Source: Lepidodermella squamata (lineage: Eukaryota > Gastrotricha). From it: a stretch of DNA of 64,000 nt. The notes below the pieces were generated by a model. That model worked only from the letters and a program-made list of their open reading frames with translations, was not told the origin of the DNA and did no database searches. This document shows positions 1 to 10,219 of the stretch, one piece after another. How positions within the stretch are numbered: position 1 is the first letter of the stretch; every line of letters starts with the position of its first letter. The position numbers were made by a program, and so were the translations under genes. The stretch lies in NCBI GenBank assembly GCA_047495785.1, contig JBLDXI010000066.1, forward strand, positions 558,001 to 622,000, written 5' to 3'.

Positions 1-890
1 GTAGTTGGCTCATCGACCCAAATTTGATCGTATTTCATATCGTAGTAGCAATAGTAGAGGTAAAAAACGAAGGTAAACACATTCAAAGTCGCAGTAAAAC
101 TTCCGACTAATTTCATAGTGATACCACCCCTTCCTTCACTCATGCAATTAGACCGGTAAACTAAAGCAGTTTGACCGAGTCGAATTTTAGGAAATTCCCA
201 ATGAAGAATAATCCGGACATTAACAACTTGAAGTAGCTGAAAGAAACAGGATAATGTTGACACGGTTAGGGTGATATTGAATAGGATAACGAATTCAAAC
301 CATTGATACCTGAATTTTCTAGGTAAAACTCTGATTTCAGGGTCGTTGTAATCGTAGAAAGACCTGGTTGCGTATAAATAGAACAGAACCCATGTTGAGG
401 AGAAGAGCAAGGCGGTATTTAGGGTTTGAGTAATAGTCAAACTGACAAAGTTGAAGTAATTTCTCACAAATTTTTGACCAATCATGCAAAACGTGCATAT
501 AGGGTGGATGACACATGAGGCGAGGCAAACTTGCAGCAGAAGTTTAGGCAGCCATAAACAGTATTTAACGCAATCTTGCCATTGTGAAATTTCGAAAATC
601 TGCTCGAATTTTGTCATATTGTTCCAGGTTGGGCCGTTCTCTCTGGGGTTGGGGCATTGATGGGTTTGGCAGTCGGATTGATTGAAAAAGTGGAAGGCAA
701 CCGCGATGATGCAGGGAACTTGGAGCAGACTCAGAATGCTGTTGATAATCGTCAATGCTAGGCCCAGTTTCTGACTTCGGAAAAGAGGAATCTCGATTGG
801 AACCGAAGGGATTCGCGCCCGTTGATTGTTGAGGAGTGCTGATTCAGCTTCCTGGTTGATCCATATTGGTTGGGACGAATCGCTTGCCAT
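1..890 (-). CDS. 8-pass membrane family protein, member A (3' end beyond window)
   Basis: An uninterrupted reading frame runs from an ATG at 890 to the window edge, about 296 residues without a stop. It has the layout of the four other members found here: a polar N-terminus, a first hydrophobic segment after a short basic stretch (FRSQKLGLALTIINSILSL), an extracellular Cys-containing loop (SDCQTHQC), then further membrane segments. At about residue 245 a second 'VYRSN' entry begins the second half. The C-terminal membrane segments are cut off. I do not recognise the family. Membrane location is seen from hydrophobicity; function is unknown. It is transcribed away from member B, which lies upstream on the same strand. 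Confidence 0.7.
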   Translation of the reverse strand, partial: MASDSSQPIWINQEAESALLNNQRARIPSVPIEIPLFRSQKLGLALTIINSILSLLQVPCIIAVAFHFFNQSDCQTHQCPNPRENGPTWNNMTKFEQIFEISQWQDCVKYCLWLPKLLLQVCLASCVIHPICTFCMIGQKFVRNYFNFVSLTITQTLNTALLFSSTWVLFYLYATRSFYDYNDPEIRVLPRKFRYQWFEFVILFNITLTVSTLSCFFQLLQVVNVRIILHWEFPKIRLGQTALVYRSNCMSEGRGGITMKLVGSFTATLNVFTFVFYLYYCYYDMKYDQIWVDEPT

Positions 891-1393
891 AAGGAACTGC
901 CGTTGGTTTAATCCGTTAAAATCCTAAATATAAGGAATTGCTTAGAATCTAGAACGCCTTTTGTCGTTTTGACCCGAGTTGGATCAAAATCTGGCTAAAT
1001 TTCCCTTAAAAGCCTGCTATATCTTTACCTTCCCCTTGCCAAAAGGACGAACGTAATTCGTAGTATGGTAATTGGCGCCCTAATTTAGCGTATAGCGTAC
1101 AATTATCTTGGAGGCTAAACTGTACGTGTTAACAATCCTTACCGCACCTTAAGTATTTACCATCTGAGCACTCCGATGACTAGCGACTATTGTTTCCAAT
1201 GGCTGCCTATTATCCGCCGCGGCCCATCATAGCGATGAGTGTTAGTAGCGTTCATTCACTGCGTCTATTTACTCAAGGCAAGTCACCATCTTATCCTCGG
1301 CTCCTATTCGCAAAAAAATCCCTGGAAAATATACATAGCAGTATCATCATATTACGCATCTTTATTATATTATCATATTGTGAGGAAAAAAAA
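891..1393. other. Spacer between two membrane-family genes
   Basis: No supported gene. It must hold the promoter and 5' leader of member A and the 3' UTR of member B. A plus-strand frame overlapping its right part has no family features and runs antisense into member B. Confidence 0.4.
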
Positions 1394-2431
1394 TTAGAAA
1401 TCAAATGTGTGGAAGCCGAAATCAAGCATCCAGGTAATAAAAGTTACACTCGTTATAGAAAATGGGATTTCAATTCGACTGACTCCGGTCCATAGTCCGA
1501 TGAGAAGGGCTGCAAAAGCGCACAAAAGCCCTACAAAACTGATGAGATACGCTGAAATTACAACAATAGAATGTAGGGTGTTTTTCGAATTTGAATCAGT
1601 TGTACTCGGTATAACGGCGTAACATATCAGAGCGTGGTAGATGTAACCGGGTAGCAGAATTTTTGTAACACCTTCAACGCGGTGATCATAATGCCAAAAG
1701 TAGTAGTAATACACGAAATGGCCTAGGAAAGTTATCGGGGCCAGTAGAGCGAGGATACAACTGACAATTTTGAGAAATTTCGAAAATTTTCCACTCCGAC
1801 TCAAAATTAAGGTGGAAGTTTCAAATTCAGTCGAACGGGGTTTTCGAATATTAAAAAGTTGAAAAACAGTAAAAATAGCCGCTGTGAGTGACGTAGCTGT
1901 GGTAAAGCCGAAAATTGAGTAAGAAAAAGCCGGAAATCTATAATCAGGACTTTCCAGCAAGTAGTTGGTCACATACATCAAACAAACTGAACTCAAAAGA
2001 ACAAGGGCAATGTCTCCAATGTGAAGGATGATAAGGGAGAAATGTTCGAAGCGTCTTCGGAATTTCACCTTATCCAGCAGCCAGAAAGTCAAGCAAGCGT
2101 GTAGGATAGCGACCAATAACGGGCAGAGGAGTAGCCACAGCAAACAGTCGCACTTCTGCTTGCATTGGCTCGAATCAGCTTGCGTCCATTTCCGACCCCG
2201 AAAAACATCGAAGTTGTCCTCGTTTCGGTAGCAATCGGTCGCGCAAGTTGACGCGTTGTACAGGCTGAAAGCGATGTGGAATGTTAGAATGATGTGCGGG
2301 AAAGCGATGGAGCAGTTCAAGATTTTCAGTACAATGGATATGATGCGATTTCTGAACATTGCAACAGGCCGCGTGCTAATCGTTGTTGCATTGCTGCAAC
2401 TCGCCTCAATCGCTGCATCGCTGAGAGGCAT
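1394..2431 (-). CDS. 8-pass membrane family protein, member B
   Basis: Single-exon gene, about 345 residues from the ATG at 2431. That start is preferred over the far upstream 2599 because the peptide then begins MPLSDAAIEAS like its paralogues, in AAAAAATG context. The family pattern follows: 'RPVAMFRNR' before TM1, ASTCATDC in the first outer loop, and eight hydrophobic segments in total. TM5 is preceded by a basic stretch, as TM1 is, giving a 4+4 arrangement. The protein ends in WMLDFGFHTFDF, matching the 'W..DF..H.FP' ends of members C, D and E. Family and function not recognised; integral membrane location is inferred from hydrophobicity. Confidence 0.75.
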   Translation of the reverse strand: MPLSDAAIEASCSNATTISTRPVAMFRNRIISIVLKILNCSIAFPHIILTFHIAFSLYNASTCATDCYRNEDNFDVFRGRKWTQADSSQCKQKCDCLLWLLLCPLLVAILHACLTFWLLDKVKFRRRFEHFSLIILHIGDIALVLLSSVCLMYVTNYLLESPDYRFPAFSYSIFGFTTATSLTAAIFTVFQLFNIRKPRSTEFETSTLILSRSGKFSKFLKIVSCILALLAPITFLGHFVYYYYFWHYDHRVEGVTKILLPGYIYHALICYAVIPSTTDSNSKNTLHSIVVISAYLISFVGLLCAFAALLIGLWTGVSRIEIPFSITSVTFITWMLDFGFHTFDF

Positions 2432-3499
2432 TTTTTGTTGTAAAATTTGTGCTTGCGATACGTTTTTTTTTATGCTCGAGATAAGGAATAAGAAACTTGT
2501 GCGGCTATTACTGACATCCCGAGGGAGTTGAGCCGAAAACATCGATAACTGTGCCCAGATTAGCCGTCTTGAGCTAAGTAGGCTTGATTTATTGATCACC
2601 TCACTCTACGCAGTTCGTGCTATACAAGTATAAATTCACTGCAGCCCCTAGAGAGAAAAATGCCGTTATAAAAAAAGAAACATGCTATACATATAGTCTA
2701 TAGCAAGTGAAAAGTGGTGGTTGGTAAAATAATGCGGACAATTTTTTAGAAATAAAAAGGCTCATTTTAAATGGAATTTCAAAAAATTAAAAGTGGGTCG
2801 CACATATTTTCTCACTTTTTTTCTTTTTGTGCTTCTGTGAACTATTCGGAAGGAAATCCTTCTCGCAACGGGAAATTAGGATATCATTAAGTTTTATTTC
2901 TCAAGTGCAAGCCGCCCAGCGCAATCCGAATAGCAAAACTATTGAAACTAATGCGCATTATTAGACCTCGCTTGCTCCTGTTTTATTCAATCCTAATAAG
3001 ACTTCGTTCGGGATTTGGAAACACAGCACCTGTCATAAAAGTCTGGAGTACCGTGTGTTTGTATGCGCGATTGCAGCCTGATCATATTTACCGTTATTTG
3101 TTTTATTGGAGCCAGCAGTGCCTGAAATATCTATAGCGCCATCGGGGCGTTTTTATCGCAGTTTAGTACCGCAGCATATAAAACAAAACCCACTGTCTTT
3201 ATTCTATGTTCTAAATCATAAAATCCACGTTGCGGTACCGTGTCTTCATGCAACTGCGATAGAAATTACCGTTCGATTAATGGAATCGAATTAAAGCTAA
3301 GGAATCATGTACCGAGTGAATGTTCTTCCTAGTTGTGCTGTTTTACCAAATCATGAACGACATCGTCGACCCTTATAATGCTTGTTGCATAGCATTTTGA
3401 TTGATTTTTGAAAATGAAGCTAAAAATTGATGTTGCCAAGCTACCATGATTGATGCGAGTTGATAAAGTGGATTCTACAACCCTCCATTTAGGGAGACA
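2432..3499. other. Intergenic region upstream of the TIR gene
   Basis: AT-rich with short random frames only. Members of divergent genes start at its two ends (2431 minus, about 3500 plus), so promoters of both probably lie here. The first TIR strand and helix are missing from the model at 3500, so a further 5' exon of that gene could also be in this stretch. I could not identify one. Confidence 0.4.
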
Positions 3500-6400
3500 A
3501 TGAACGAGAAGATACAGAAATTTTCTCTGTTCCTTGGTTTCCTAAACAACAGTTATCAAGAAGTTGTTGATGGCATAGTAAAAAATCTTCTCATACATTA
3601 TGCAATTTTAAATTCAAATGGAAATAGCTCAATTCAGGTATAAGACATCGTGATCTAATAACTCAACAATATATTGGAGTTTATTGCGGGAAATTCAGGA
3701 TTGTGATGGTTTAGTTGTATTCTTCAGCTCATCCTACGCTACTCAAGAGGCTTTTTGGCCTCAAATTGACCTAGCTCATCGGCTCGGGAAGCCTATCCTT
3801 GTCGTAGTGCTTGAGCAAATACACTCCGCCATGACATCCTCAAAATCATGGCTACTAATTGGCGGTCTGGAAAAATATATTTGCTTTGAGAGCTCTGAAA
3901 TCGAGTTAACCGCAAATAAACTCATTAATCGGTTCAAAATTCTGCTGAAACGGAAGCTTATCGATCTGTATGACTTTCCCAAAGTAAATATCGAAGATCT
4001 GCACTACATCGGCGAAACTCTGGTAGTTAAGGCACTGGATCATCTTGGAAGGTTGACGAATTCGCCATCTAATGGTTTGTTAATCCCTAATCTGAGAAAA
4101 ATCTATCCCAATTTTGTTCAGGTTGCTTTGTGATTCACGGCGATGCAATGGTTGGTAAAACGGCTTTCACGTGTTACCTTTTCAAAGATTCCGAGAATCA
4201 GAAGAGAATAGAAAAGTCCTGCGGAATCAGCATCGTTTTCTGGCTCGACTGCGTAAAATGGTGCAAAGACTCGTATAATCCTACTCTCGAATTTCAAGTA
4301 CACAATTCGATTCAATCCATAATGGGAGCTAAATTCAATACAGCACTGCCGTCTAAAACAAGCTTCGGTAACTGCCTATTGATTGCTGACAACGTTAACA
4401 ACGTCGGTCTACTGCAGCCGCTTGCGAGTTTTTGCAAGCCAAAGGAGCTAGCATTTGTTACAGTGATGGACGAGGAGACTTTCGAATCTGCTAGGTCTGA
4501 CGAGGCTGTTTCTGATGACATTCAATGCGGCATGCGAATACCGTTGCTAACTGAGGATGAGTTAGGAACCATGATAGTTGAGCTCAGTGATAATGTTGTG
4601 AAGAAGTCGAAACTTGGCCCTGTGCCAGGACTTTGCGCTGGCCTACCTATCAATGGAAAAATCGCGGCTGAATACTTCAAAGGTTTGCGGAATTCTCGAT
4701 AATTAGACTTTGTATTTCCACTTCTTCCACAGAGATTTCAGAAAACAAATCATCCACTGGTTGCTGTTCAAGGAACAAAGTTGGCCCGAAAGAATCTGAA
4801 GAGCTGAAAGCAAGGCTGGTGAATCCTAACGTCACTCGAGCTGAATGTCTCAACAAGGAAGACCTCCTCGCGTTGAACAGTTCGAACAAATGTATCGACA
4901 TTCCATTCATCAACTTCTTCTATCGCCGGCCTGAAGAACGGGACGTCAAGAATTCGATCAGAGAAATCCTAACTAACCCTGGAAGAATCTTAGTTATATC
5001 CGGCTCGAGTGGGTACGGAAAGTCTACGCTAGCAGCAAAGGTAGTTCGAAGTCTTGCCATCGAAGAAGAGTCAATTTTCTGCATCCTAAGACTAAATTGC
5101 TTCCGACTGAATCGAGATGAAAATCAAGACACGGAGAGCATTAGTAAAGGCCTACTAACGAAGATCAAGCAAAGCGGTGTATTTAAGGAGGAAATGGCAG
5201 GCAAATGGAAGAAGATTGATGACGTAATTGAGCTTGCGAGGACTAGAAATCAGCAAGTTTTGTTCGTTTTCGACAGCTGTAACAACTCAAACTTCCTAAA
5301 GGCGGCACTGCCGAGCCTCAGAAACTCTCCTTGCATCGTGATCAGTCGAAATCCAAAGCTTGTAGAAGAAATGTCTGACAAAAGCATCCACGTCGTTACC
5401 AATCGAGTTTCTGATGAAGTAATCAGTGATTTTCTGTCTGTTCGAAGCGGCATGAAAGACCGATTGAACTCAGTACAGCTTAAAACTATAGCCGAGATGA
5501 GCCATGGATCCTTTCTAGCTGCAAAGTTGATTGCTGGGAAGTTTTACCGGCAAATTTATCCAAATTTGACTATCAAGCGGTTATCAAATGACGAATTCGG
5601 GGAGCTAACGGCCGATTCTGAGGCTAATTGCTCCGAGATGTTCAAAAATGCCCTGGAAGTAATGGATTCTAGACAGAAGTTTGCCTTCTTTCAAATGTCA
5701 CTGCTGGACCCTGAAGAAATATTTCGATACAACGAGCTTGTAAAATTTTGGTGGGGCCTTAAAAGTGGCGGTGCCCTTGGTGCACGATCAGAGTTCATAG
5801 AACAACTCGTTACGATGGGGCTGGTTGAGAAATGCTACGCCCCGAATCGTTATAGACCAAAGGAAATGGAACAAGCTTTCTTCTTACATCCCTTAGTCGC
5901 TGATACTGCCGTAAAATCTGCCCATACCTTCCTGGAAGTGGAGCAAAAAGACATTTCAAGCATAAGATTGATGATCATGTCTCTGTCTGTATGTCCCTCG
6001 AAGAAGGACCTGCACTTCGAGAAGAACATCGGCGAATTTATGTTCAAAATGATTGCTGAAGATCTACCAGAACTTCTCGGCGAGATAATGGCGAAATTTC
6101 CGAAAGACTTTTTTGATAAATTCAACGAAAAATCCGTAAAGGAGCTGTCCGGAGCGGCAATACCAAAACTTCAGGGTGGCGAAAATGGAGAAACAGCCCT
6201 GACAATCGCGGCGAGATGCGGAAATCCTAAGCTGATGAGCATTGTTACGAGGCTTCACTCCAAGGTGGCGAGAATCACCAATCGAAATAACGAAAATGCC
6301 TTGTCGATTGCTATGAAGAACGGCCATAGCATTCAGAGTATTGAAGCTCTGTCAAAAATGGACCCACTTCAGGTCAGAAATTTGAACAAAGACAACGAAA

Positions 6401-7176
6401 GTCTTCTGTTTCAAACTGTGGAAACAGGCGATTTGGAGATGGTTCAACTTCTCGAAAGAAAATGGCCCGATGCTGTGAAAGTTCCGAATACCTTTCATGA
6501 CACCCCTCTGTCACGAGCTGCTGCCCTTGGCCATTCAGAAGTCGTGAGATTCCTCTTAGGAAAATGGCCTCATGCTACTCGGGTTCAAAACCGGAATAAC
6601 GAAACAGCTCTATCTCTCGCAGCTTCTCAGGGTCATATTGATATAGTCGAGCACCTAACTAAAGCATGGCATGGGGCTGTTAGGGTGACCAATTCACAAA
6701 ACGATACCCCTCTTTCCCAAGCTGCTCATAACGGTCATGAAGTAGTGGTCAAGTATCTTACTAAGCACTGGCCGGATACAGCGAGGATTCCTAACAACGA
6801 CCTTGAAACTCCGTTATCTCAAGCTGCAAGCCAAGGCCACTATGAAATTGTGAAGCATTTGTTTGAAATCTTCCCAGATGCGATACGGCATCCTAATAGC
6901 AAGGGAGAAACAGCTTTGGCTTCAGCTGCGACGAACGGACATATTGCTGTTGTCCAATTTCTAGCTGAAAAGTGGCCTGATGGCATAAAAATGGGTGACC
7001 ACAACTCAAACACTCCTTTACACCTCGCTGCAATGAATGGTCACGTTAATGTCGCGAAATTTATATTAGAAAAATGGCCTGAATGTCGTGAAATTCAGAA
7101 CAATAACGGTGAAACTGCTGCTAAAATCGCTGAAAAATCAGGAAATTCAGAACTGAGTAGAATTTTAATGAAATAA
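3500..7176 (+). CDS. TIR - NB-ARC - NB-ARC - ankyrin repeat receptor (STAND/NLR-like)
   Basis: Four-exon model: 3500-3637, 3699-4074, 4122-4682, 4733-7176, introns 47-61 bp, 3519 nt = 1172 residues. Exon 1 is tentative. Exon 2 carries a TIR-like core (DCDGLVVFFSSSYA, then QIDLAHRLGKPILVVVLE) but lacks the first strand. A first NB-ARC NTPase follows, with P-loop GDAMVGKT (about 178-185), hydrophobic LLIAD Walker B, and a GLPL-like GLCAGLPI. A second has P-loop GSSGYGKST (about 449-457), Walker B VLFVFDS, and IVISRN. A helical/winged-helix-like part and ten ankyrin repeats (about 840-1172) complete it. By family knowledge such proteins are cytosolic sensors that oligomerise on ligand binding and signal through TIR. 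Two complete nucleotide-binding modules in tandem is unusual. A role in immunity is inferred. Confidence 0.8.
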
Positions 7177-7177
7177 A

Positions 7178-8323
7178 TTAATCAAAAACAGGAAATGAGT
7201 GTAGGAAGAAGTCGATTGTCCAGAATAACATGGTGAAGATGCATGAAAAACTAGGTGCGATCAACGCATTGAAATTCGTCTCTTCAGCCGGCAGTTCCAT
7301 CCAAAAGCCAAACAACAGCGCTCCAGTGCAAAGGAACCAAAGAACGGCATTGAAAATGTAGAAGCCATATAACACTCTAGCCTGCCGTAGTGTTTTGTAT
7401 CGGTCTGAAACTGGGATCAACGTCCAGCAAATGGTGCAGTGGTACAGAAACGGCGGTAGGAAAGTTGCTAGTAAGAAACCAGTCGAGCGTTTCCAAGGCT
7501 TCCACCGCCAAGTTTTTTCAACCTCTCTCGACGGATCGTCAATCGAGTGGTAATCGTAGAAAAGGGCCAGCACTAATCCTACGACATTCGCTGTCCCAAT
7601 CAAGCAATGAATGAACTTCGTGCTGTAACCAGCTAGTTTCCCCCTTAACCAATTCTTACGATAAACAAATTCGCTCCTTTTATCCTCAGGGGCGAAATAA
7701 ATTGCAGCAGAAGGTCGCCGTAAATTGATCGATTGAATGATTTGAAATAGGGCTGTTAAAGTATTTAGTCCTATAGTAGATACCAGGAAGATCCAGTATC
7801 TTCGGCCTAATTGAGTCCCATCCAGTGAGAATTTATCTAGGAAATTCTGGCTATTCATAACCAAAACTAAACACCCTGTTGAAACAATCAGCAGAATCGA
7901 GTCGAAAATGTGAAGGACAAAATTGAACTTCATCTCCAGAAGAGTTGATAGCGTAGGATTTGGCGCAACGTAGAGTGATAGGCATAAATGGTAGACTGAG
8001 GCAATGATTGGTAACTGGATTGGCTTGACGATAGAAACACAATCTTCAATGCAGTGTTCGAGATTTTCACGCTGGGCTGATTCCGTCAAGTTACTGTACT
8101 TTCCATGCAAATTGCATTGATTGCTGCGGCATAGCGAAAATCCATATGTGTAAAATGAGGCTAAGACTATAGCTGCTAGGAGTAGGAAAGCGAGAATGCA
8201 GTTGATGACTTTGATGATTGCCCCAAGGATAGGTTTTCGATAGATCGAAACTGGTTTAGCCGGCGGCAATTTCGCCGATTTGGCGAGAGGCCTAACCTCC
8301 TCTACCACAGCATCAGTTTTCAT
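7178..8323 (-). CDS. 8-pass membrane family protein, member C
   Basis: Single-exon frame of 381 residues from the ATG at 8323. It shows internal duplication: 'IYRKPILGAIIKVINCILAF' before and through TM1, and 'VYRKN...TKFIHCLIG' before and through TM5. The first outer loop is Cys-rich (LCRSNQC, then CIEDC), and the end is DFFLHSFPVFD. Eight hydrophobic segments are visible. Its stop codon lies 1 nt from the stop of the convergent TIR/ankyrin gene, so the two 3' UTRs must overlap. Family not recognised; likely plasma or organelle membrane. Confidence 0.75.
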   Translation of the reverse strand: MKTDAVVEEVRPLAKSAKLPPAKPVSIYRKPILGAIIKVINCILAFLLLAAIVLASFYTYGFSLCRSNQCNLHGKYSNLTESAQRENLEHCIEDCVSIVKPIQLPIIASVYHLCLSLYVAPNPTLSTLLEMKFNFVLHIFDSILLIVSTGCLVLVMNSQNFLDKFSLDGTQLGRRYWIFLVSTIGLNTLTALFQIIQSINLRRPSAAIYFAPEDKRSEFVYRKNWLRGKLAGYSTKFIHCLIGTANVVGLVLALFYDYHSIDDPSREVEKTWRWKPWKRSTGFLLATFLPPFLYHCTICWTLIPVSDRYKTLRQARVLYGFYIFNAVLWFLCTGALLFGFWMELPAEETNFNALIAPSFSCIFTMLFWTIDFFLHSFPVFD

Positions 8324-8557
8324 CTTTCAGCCGAGCTGCTTATTGGGTATATCTGAATGATACAATAGAGCTTTCTCCTCAGAAAGCCACATGTAGTATG
8401 TCATCCATCATTGAGGTAAACACTCATCCTTTCTAAGCAAAAGCAAATAGGACCACAGGAAATCTTGAAACACGCACGTCTATAGTAAAGTGACTGCAAA
8501 ATGGGTCTTCCCGCAATCAAATATATACAGCATGGTCCTCGTTTTATTGTGCTCTCA

Positions 8558-9922
8558 TCAAAATGGTTTCGTGTCAAAGCAATACAGTCCTGGAAATTTG
8601 TGAAGAGCAAAATCTCCAAACCAGAGTGCTAATTTGAAGCTGATATACACCGCACTCGCAACTTGAACGCCATCCAACGGCTTCGGCATCCCAAGCAGGC
8701 CGAATAGAACGAAACTCAGGCTGAAAGTGTCAATAATAAAGAAGGCAAGGGTGAGTTGGACCTGCATGAAATGTAAATATCGATTTGAAGACGGCAGAAT
8801 TGCAAAGCAAGTCGTTGCGTGCCACATCAAAGCCGGAAAAAATAGCCGTATCGACATATCAACATTGACTTTCATATGCCATCGACCGCGGTTAGGATCG
8901 TACATTTCGTTGAAATGATACAGAAGGAACAAAGTCACGCTTATCAGAGCTAGAATGCATTGCAGCGACTTGGTGAATACTGCAAAGAAAAGAGTCTGCA
9001 GCTTTTTCGGCCGATAAACGAACTTGTTATGAGTCTTGACAGGAAACGTGATGTCCTTAGATATCCAGACTAAATTCACAACTTGCGCAATAACACAGGT
9101 CAAAATCAGGAGTGAAAACGTGAGAGTTAGCGTGAATAGAGCTTTTATCGATAAATCTTGATGAAGGCGATAGGTTAGGTATCCTTTATCCTGAGGAACC
9201 TCCCTTTCACCACTCATCACATTGATATGGATCAAAACACCAGTTGAGATAGCTAAGAAGAGCAAGGTAGAAGCATGATAGGCCAGAATTGCGAAAAATT
9301 CGTTTCGACTATTATAACGGTCCTTCATAACCATGCCGAATGAGAAGCAAAAGTGAATGACGAAGATGATGAGAGGAAATTGAATTTGTTTGATGACTCT
9401 ATCACAAGCATTCTGACAGGTCGTATAATTCCTATCTCTATCGATATTCATCGCAAAAGATTTATTTCGCCAGATTAAGATGGACTCAGTGTCATTGCCA
9501 TTGATTATCAAATCAGCATCGTCGTAATCGTCGTCGTACAGAATGTCATTTTTCCGAGAAGATGGGACTGAGGCCGGAGGTACAGGACTGTCCTGTAAGG
9601 ATAGGTCGAATTCGTTGCGGCAGTCCTTTAAGCAAGTCGAGTCTTTATAGTAGTCGAAAGCAGCTGTGTAGACCAGCACGACTTGAACTAGGCTCATGAG
9701 GCAGTTGAAAGCCTTAATCATAGTCGCGGCTTTGTAATTCCGGTACATTGCGACTGGTTTATTACTCGGCATCGGCTGAATGCTGATTGATGGCGCTGGT
9801 TGCACGTTGATTGTTGCCTCTGAAACAGCTCGAGTTGGGGGCTCGGTGAACAGTTCGAACTGATCTTCAGGCTGGTCATTTGACAGCCGAGAAAATGTGA
9901 ACGTTCTATCCATCGCAAACAT
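8558..9922 (-). CDS. 8-pass membrane family protein, member D
   Basis: Longest member, 454 residues from the ATG at 9922. A polar N-terminus of about 65 residues leads into 'MYRNYKAATMIKAFNCLMSL' and TM1. The first outer loop is expanded (about 90 residues) with STCLKDC, an acidic DDDYDDADL run, several possible N-glycosylation sites, and CQNACDR. Further segments include FPLIIFVIHFCFSF (TM2) and the mirror FFPALMWHATTCFAILP (TM6), and the end is LWFGDFALHKFPG. The paired motifs support a 4+4 duplicated fold. Intronless; 234 bp from member C on the same strand, so co-expression is possible but not shown. Confidence 0.75.
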   Translation of the reverse strand: MFAMDRTFTFSRLSNDQPEDQFELFTEPPTRAVSEATINVQPAPSISIQPMPSNKPVAMYRNYKAATMIKAFNCLMSLVQVVLVYTAAFDYYKDSTCLKDCRNEFDLSLQDSPVPPASVPSSRKNDILYDDDYDDADLIINGNDTESILIWRNKSFAMNIDRDRNYTTCQNACDRVIKQIQFPLIIFVIHFCFSFGMVMKDRYNSRNEFFAILAYHASTLLFLAISTGVLIHINVMSGEREVPQDKGYLTYRLHQDLSIKALFTLTLTFSLLILTCVIAQVVNLVWISKDITFPVKTHNKFVYRPKKLQTLFFAVFTKSLQCILALISVTLFLLYHFNEMYDPNRGRWHMKVNVDMSIRLFFPALMWHATTCFAILPSSNRYLHFMQVQLTLAFFIIDTFSLSFVLFGLLGMPKPLDGVQVASAVYISFKLALWFGDFALHKFPGLYCFDTKPF

Positions 9923-10133
9923 TATTGTAGCACAATAAATTTCAGTATTATTTCCCCCTTTAAACCTGATTGTAGTATACTTACTGCATCACGCAATTTT
10001 TATGGCTAAATATCGATTTTTTCGGCCGCTATTACTAATTTACTATTCAGTTGTGGAATTAATTTACTCAACGAGATGGCGAATCGATAAAATATGGATT
10101 TACACTCATTTAGGTGTAATTTTTCAGAAAGCA

Positions 10134-10141
10134 AGATAAGA
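10134..10141 (+). promoter_or_regulatory. GATA-type site (AGATAAGA) upstream of receptor gene 1
   Basis: AGATAAGA begins 86 nt before the ATG at 10220. Comparable GATA-type sites lie 76-84 nt before the ATGs of receptor genes 2, 3 and 4. The constant distance is what makes it notable; function is inferred. Confidence 0.4.
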
Positions 10142-10219
10142 TAGCAAAATTAGGGGAACGTCACGTTCCAGACGTTCAAAGTGACAAGGAGGCGGAAAAC
10201 ATTATCATTTTACGGAAAA

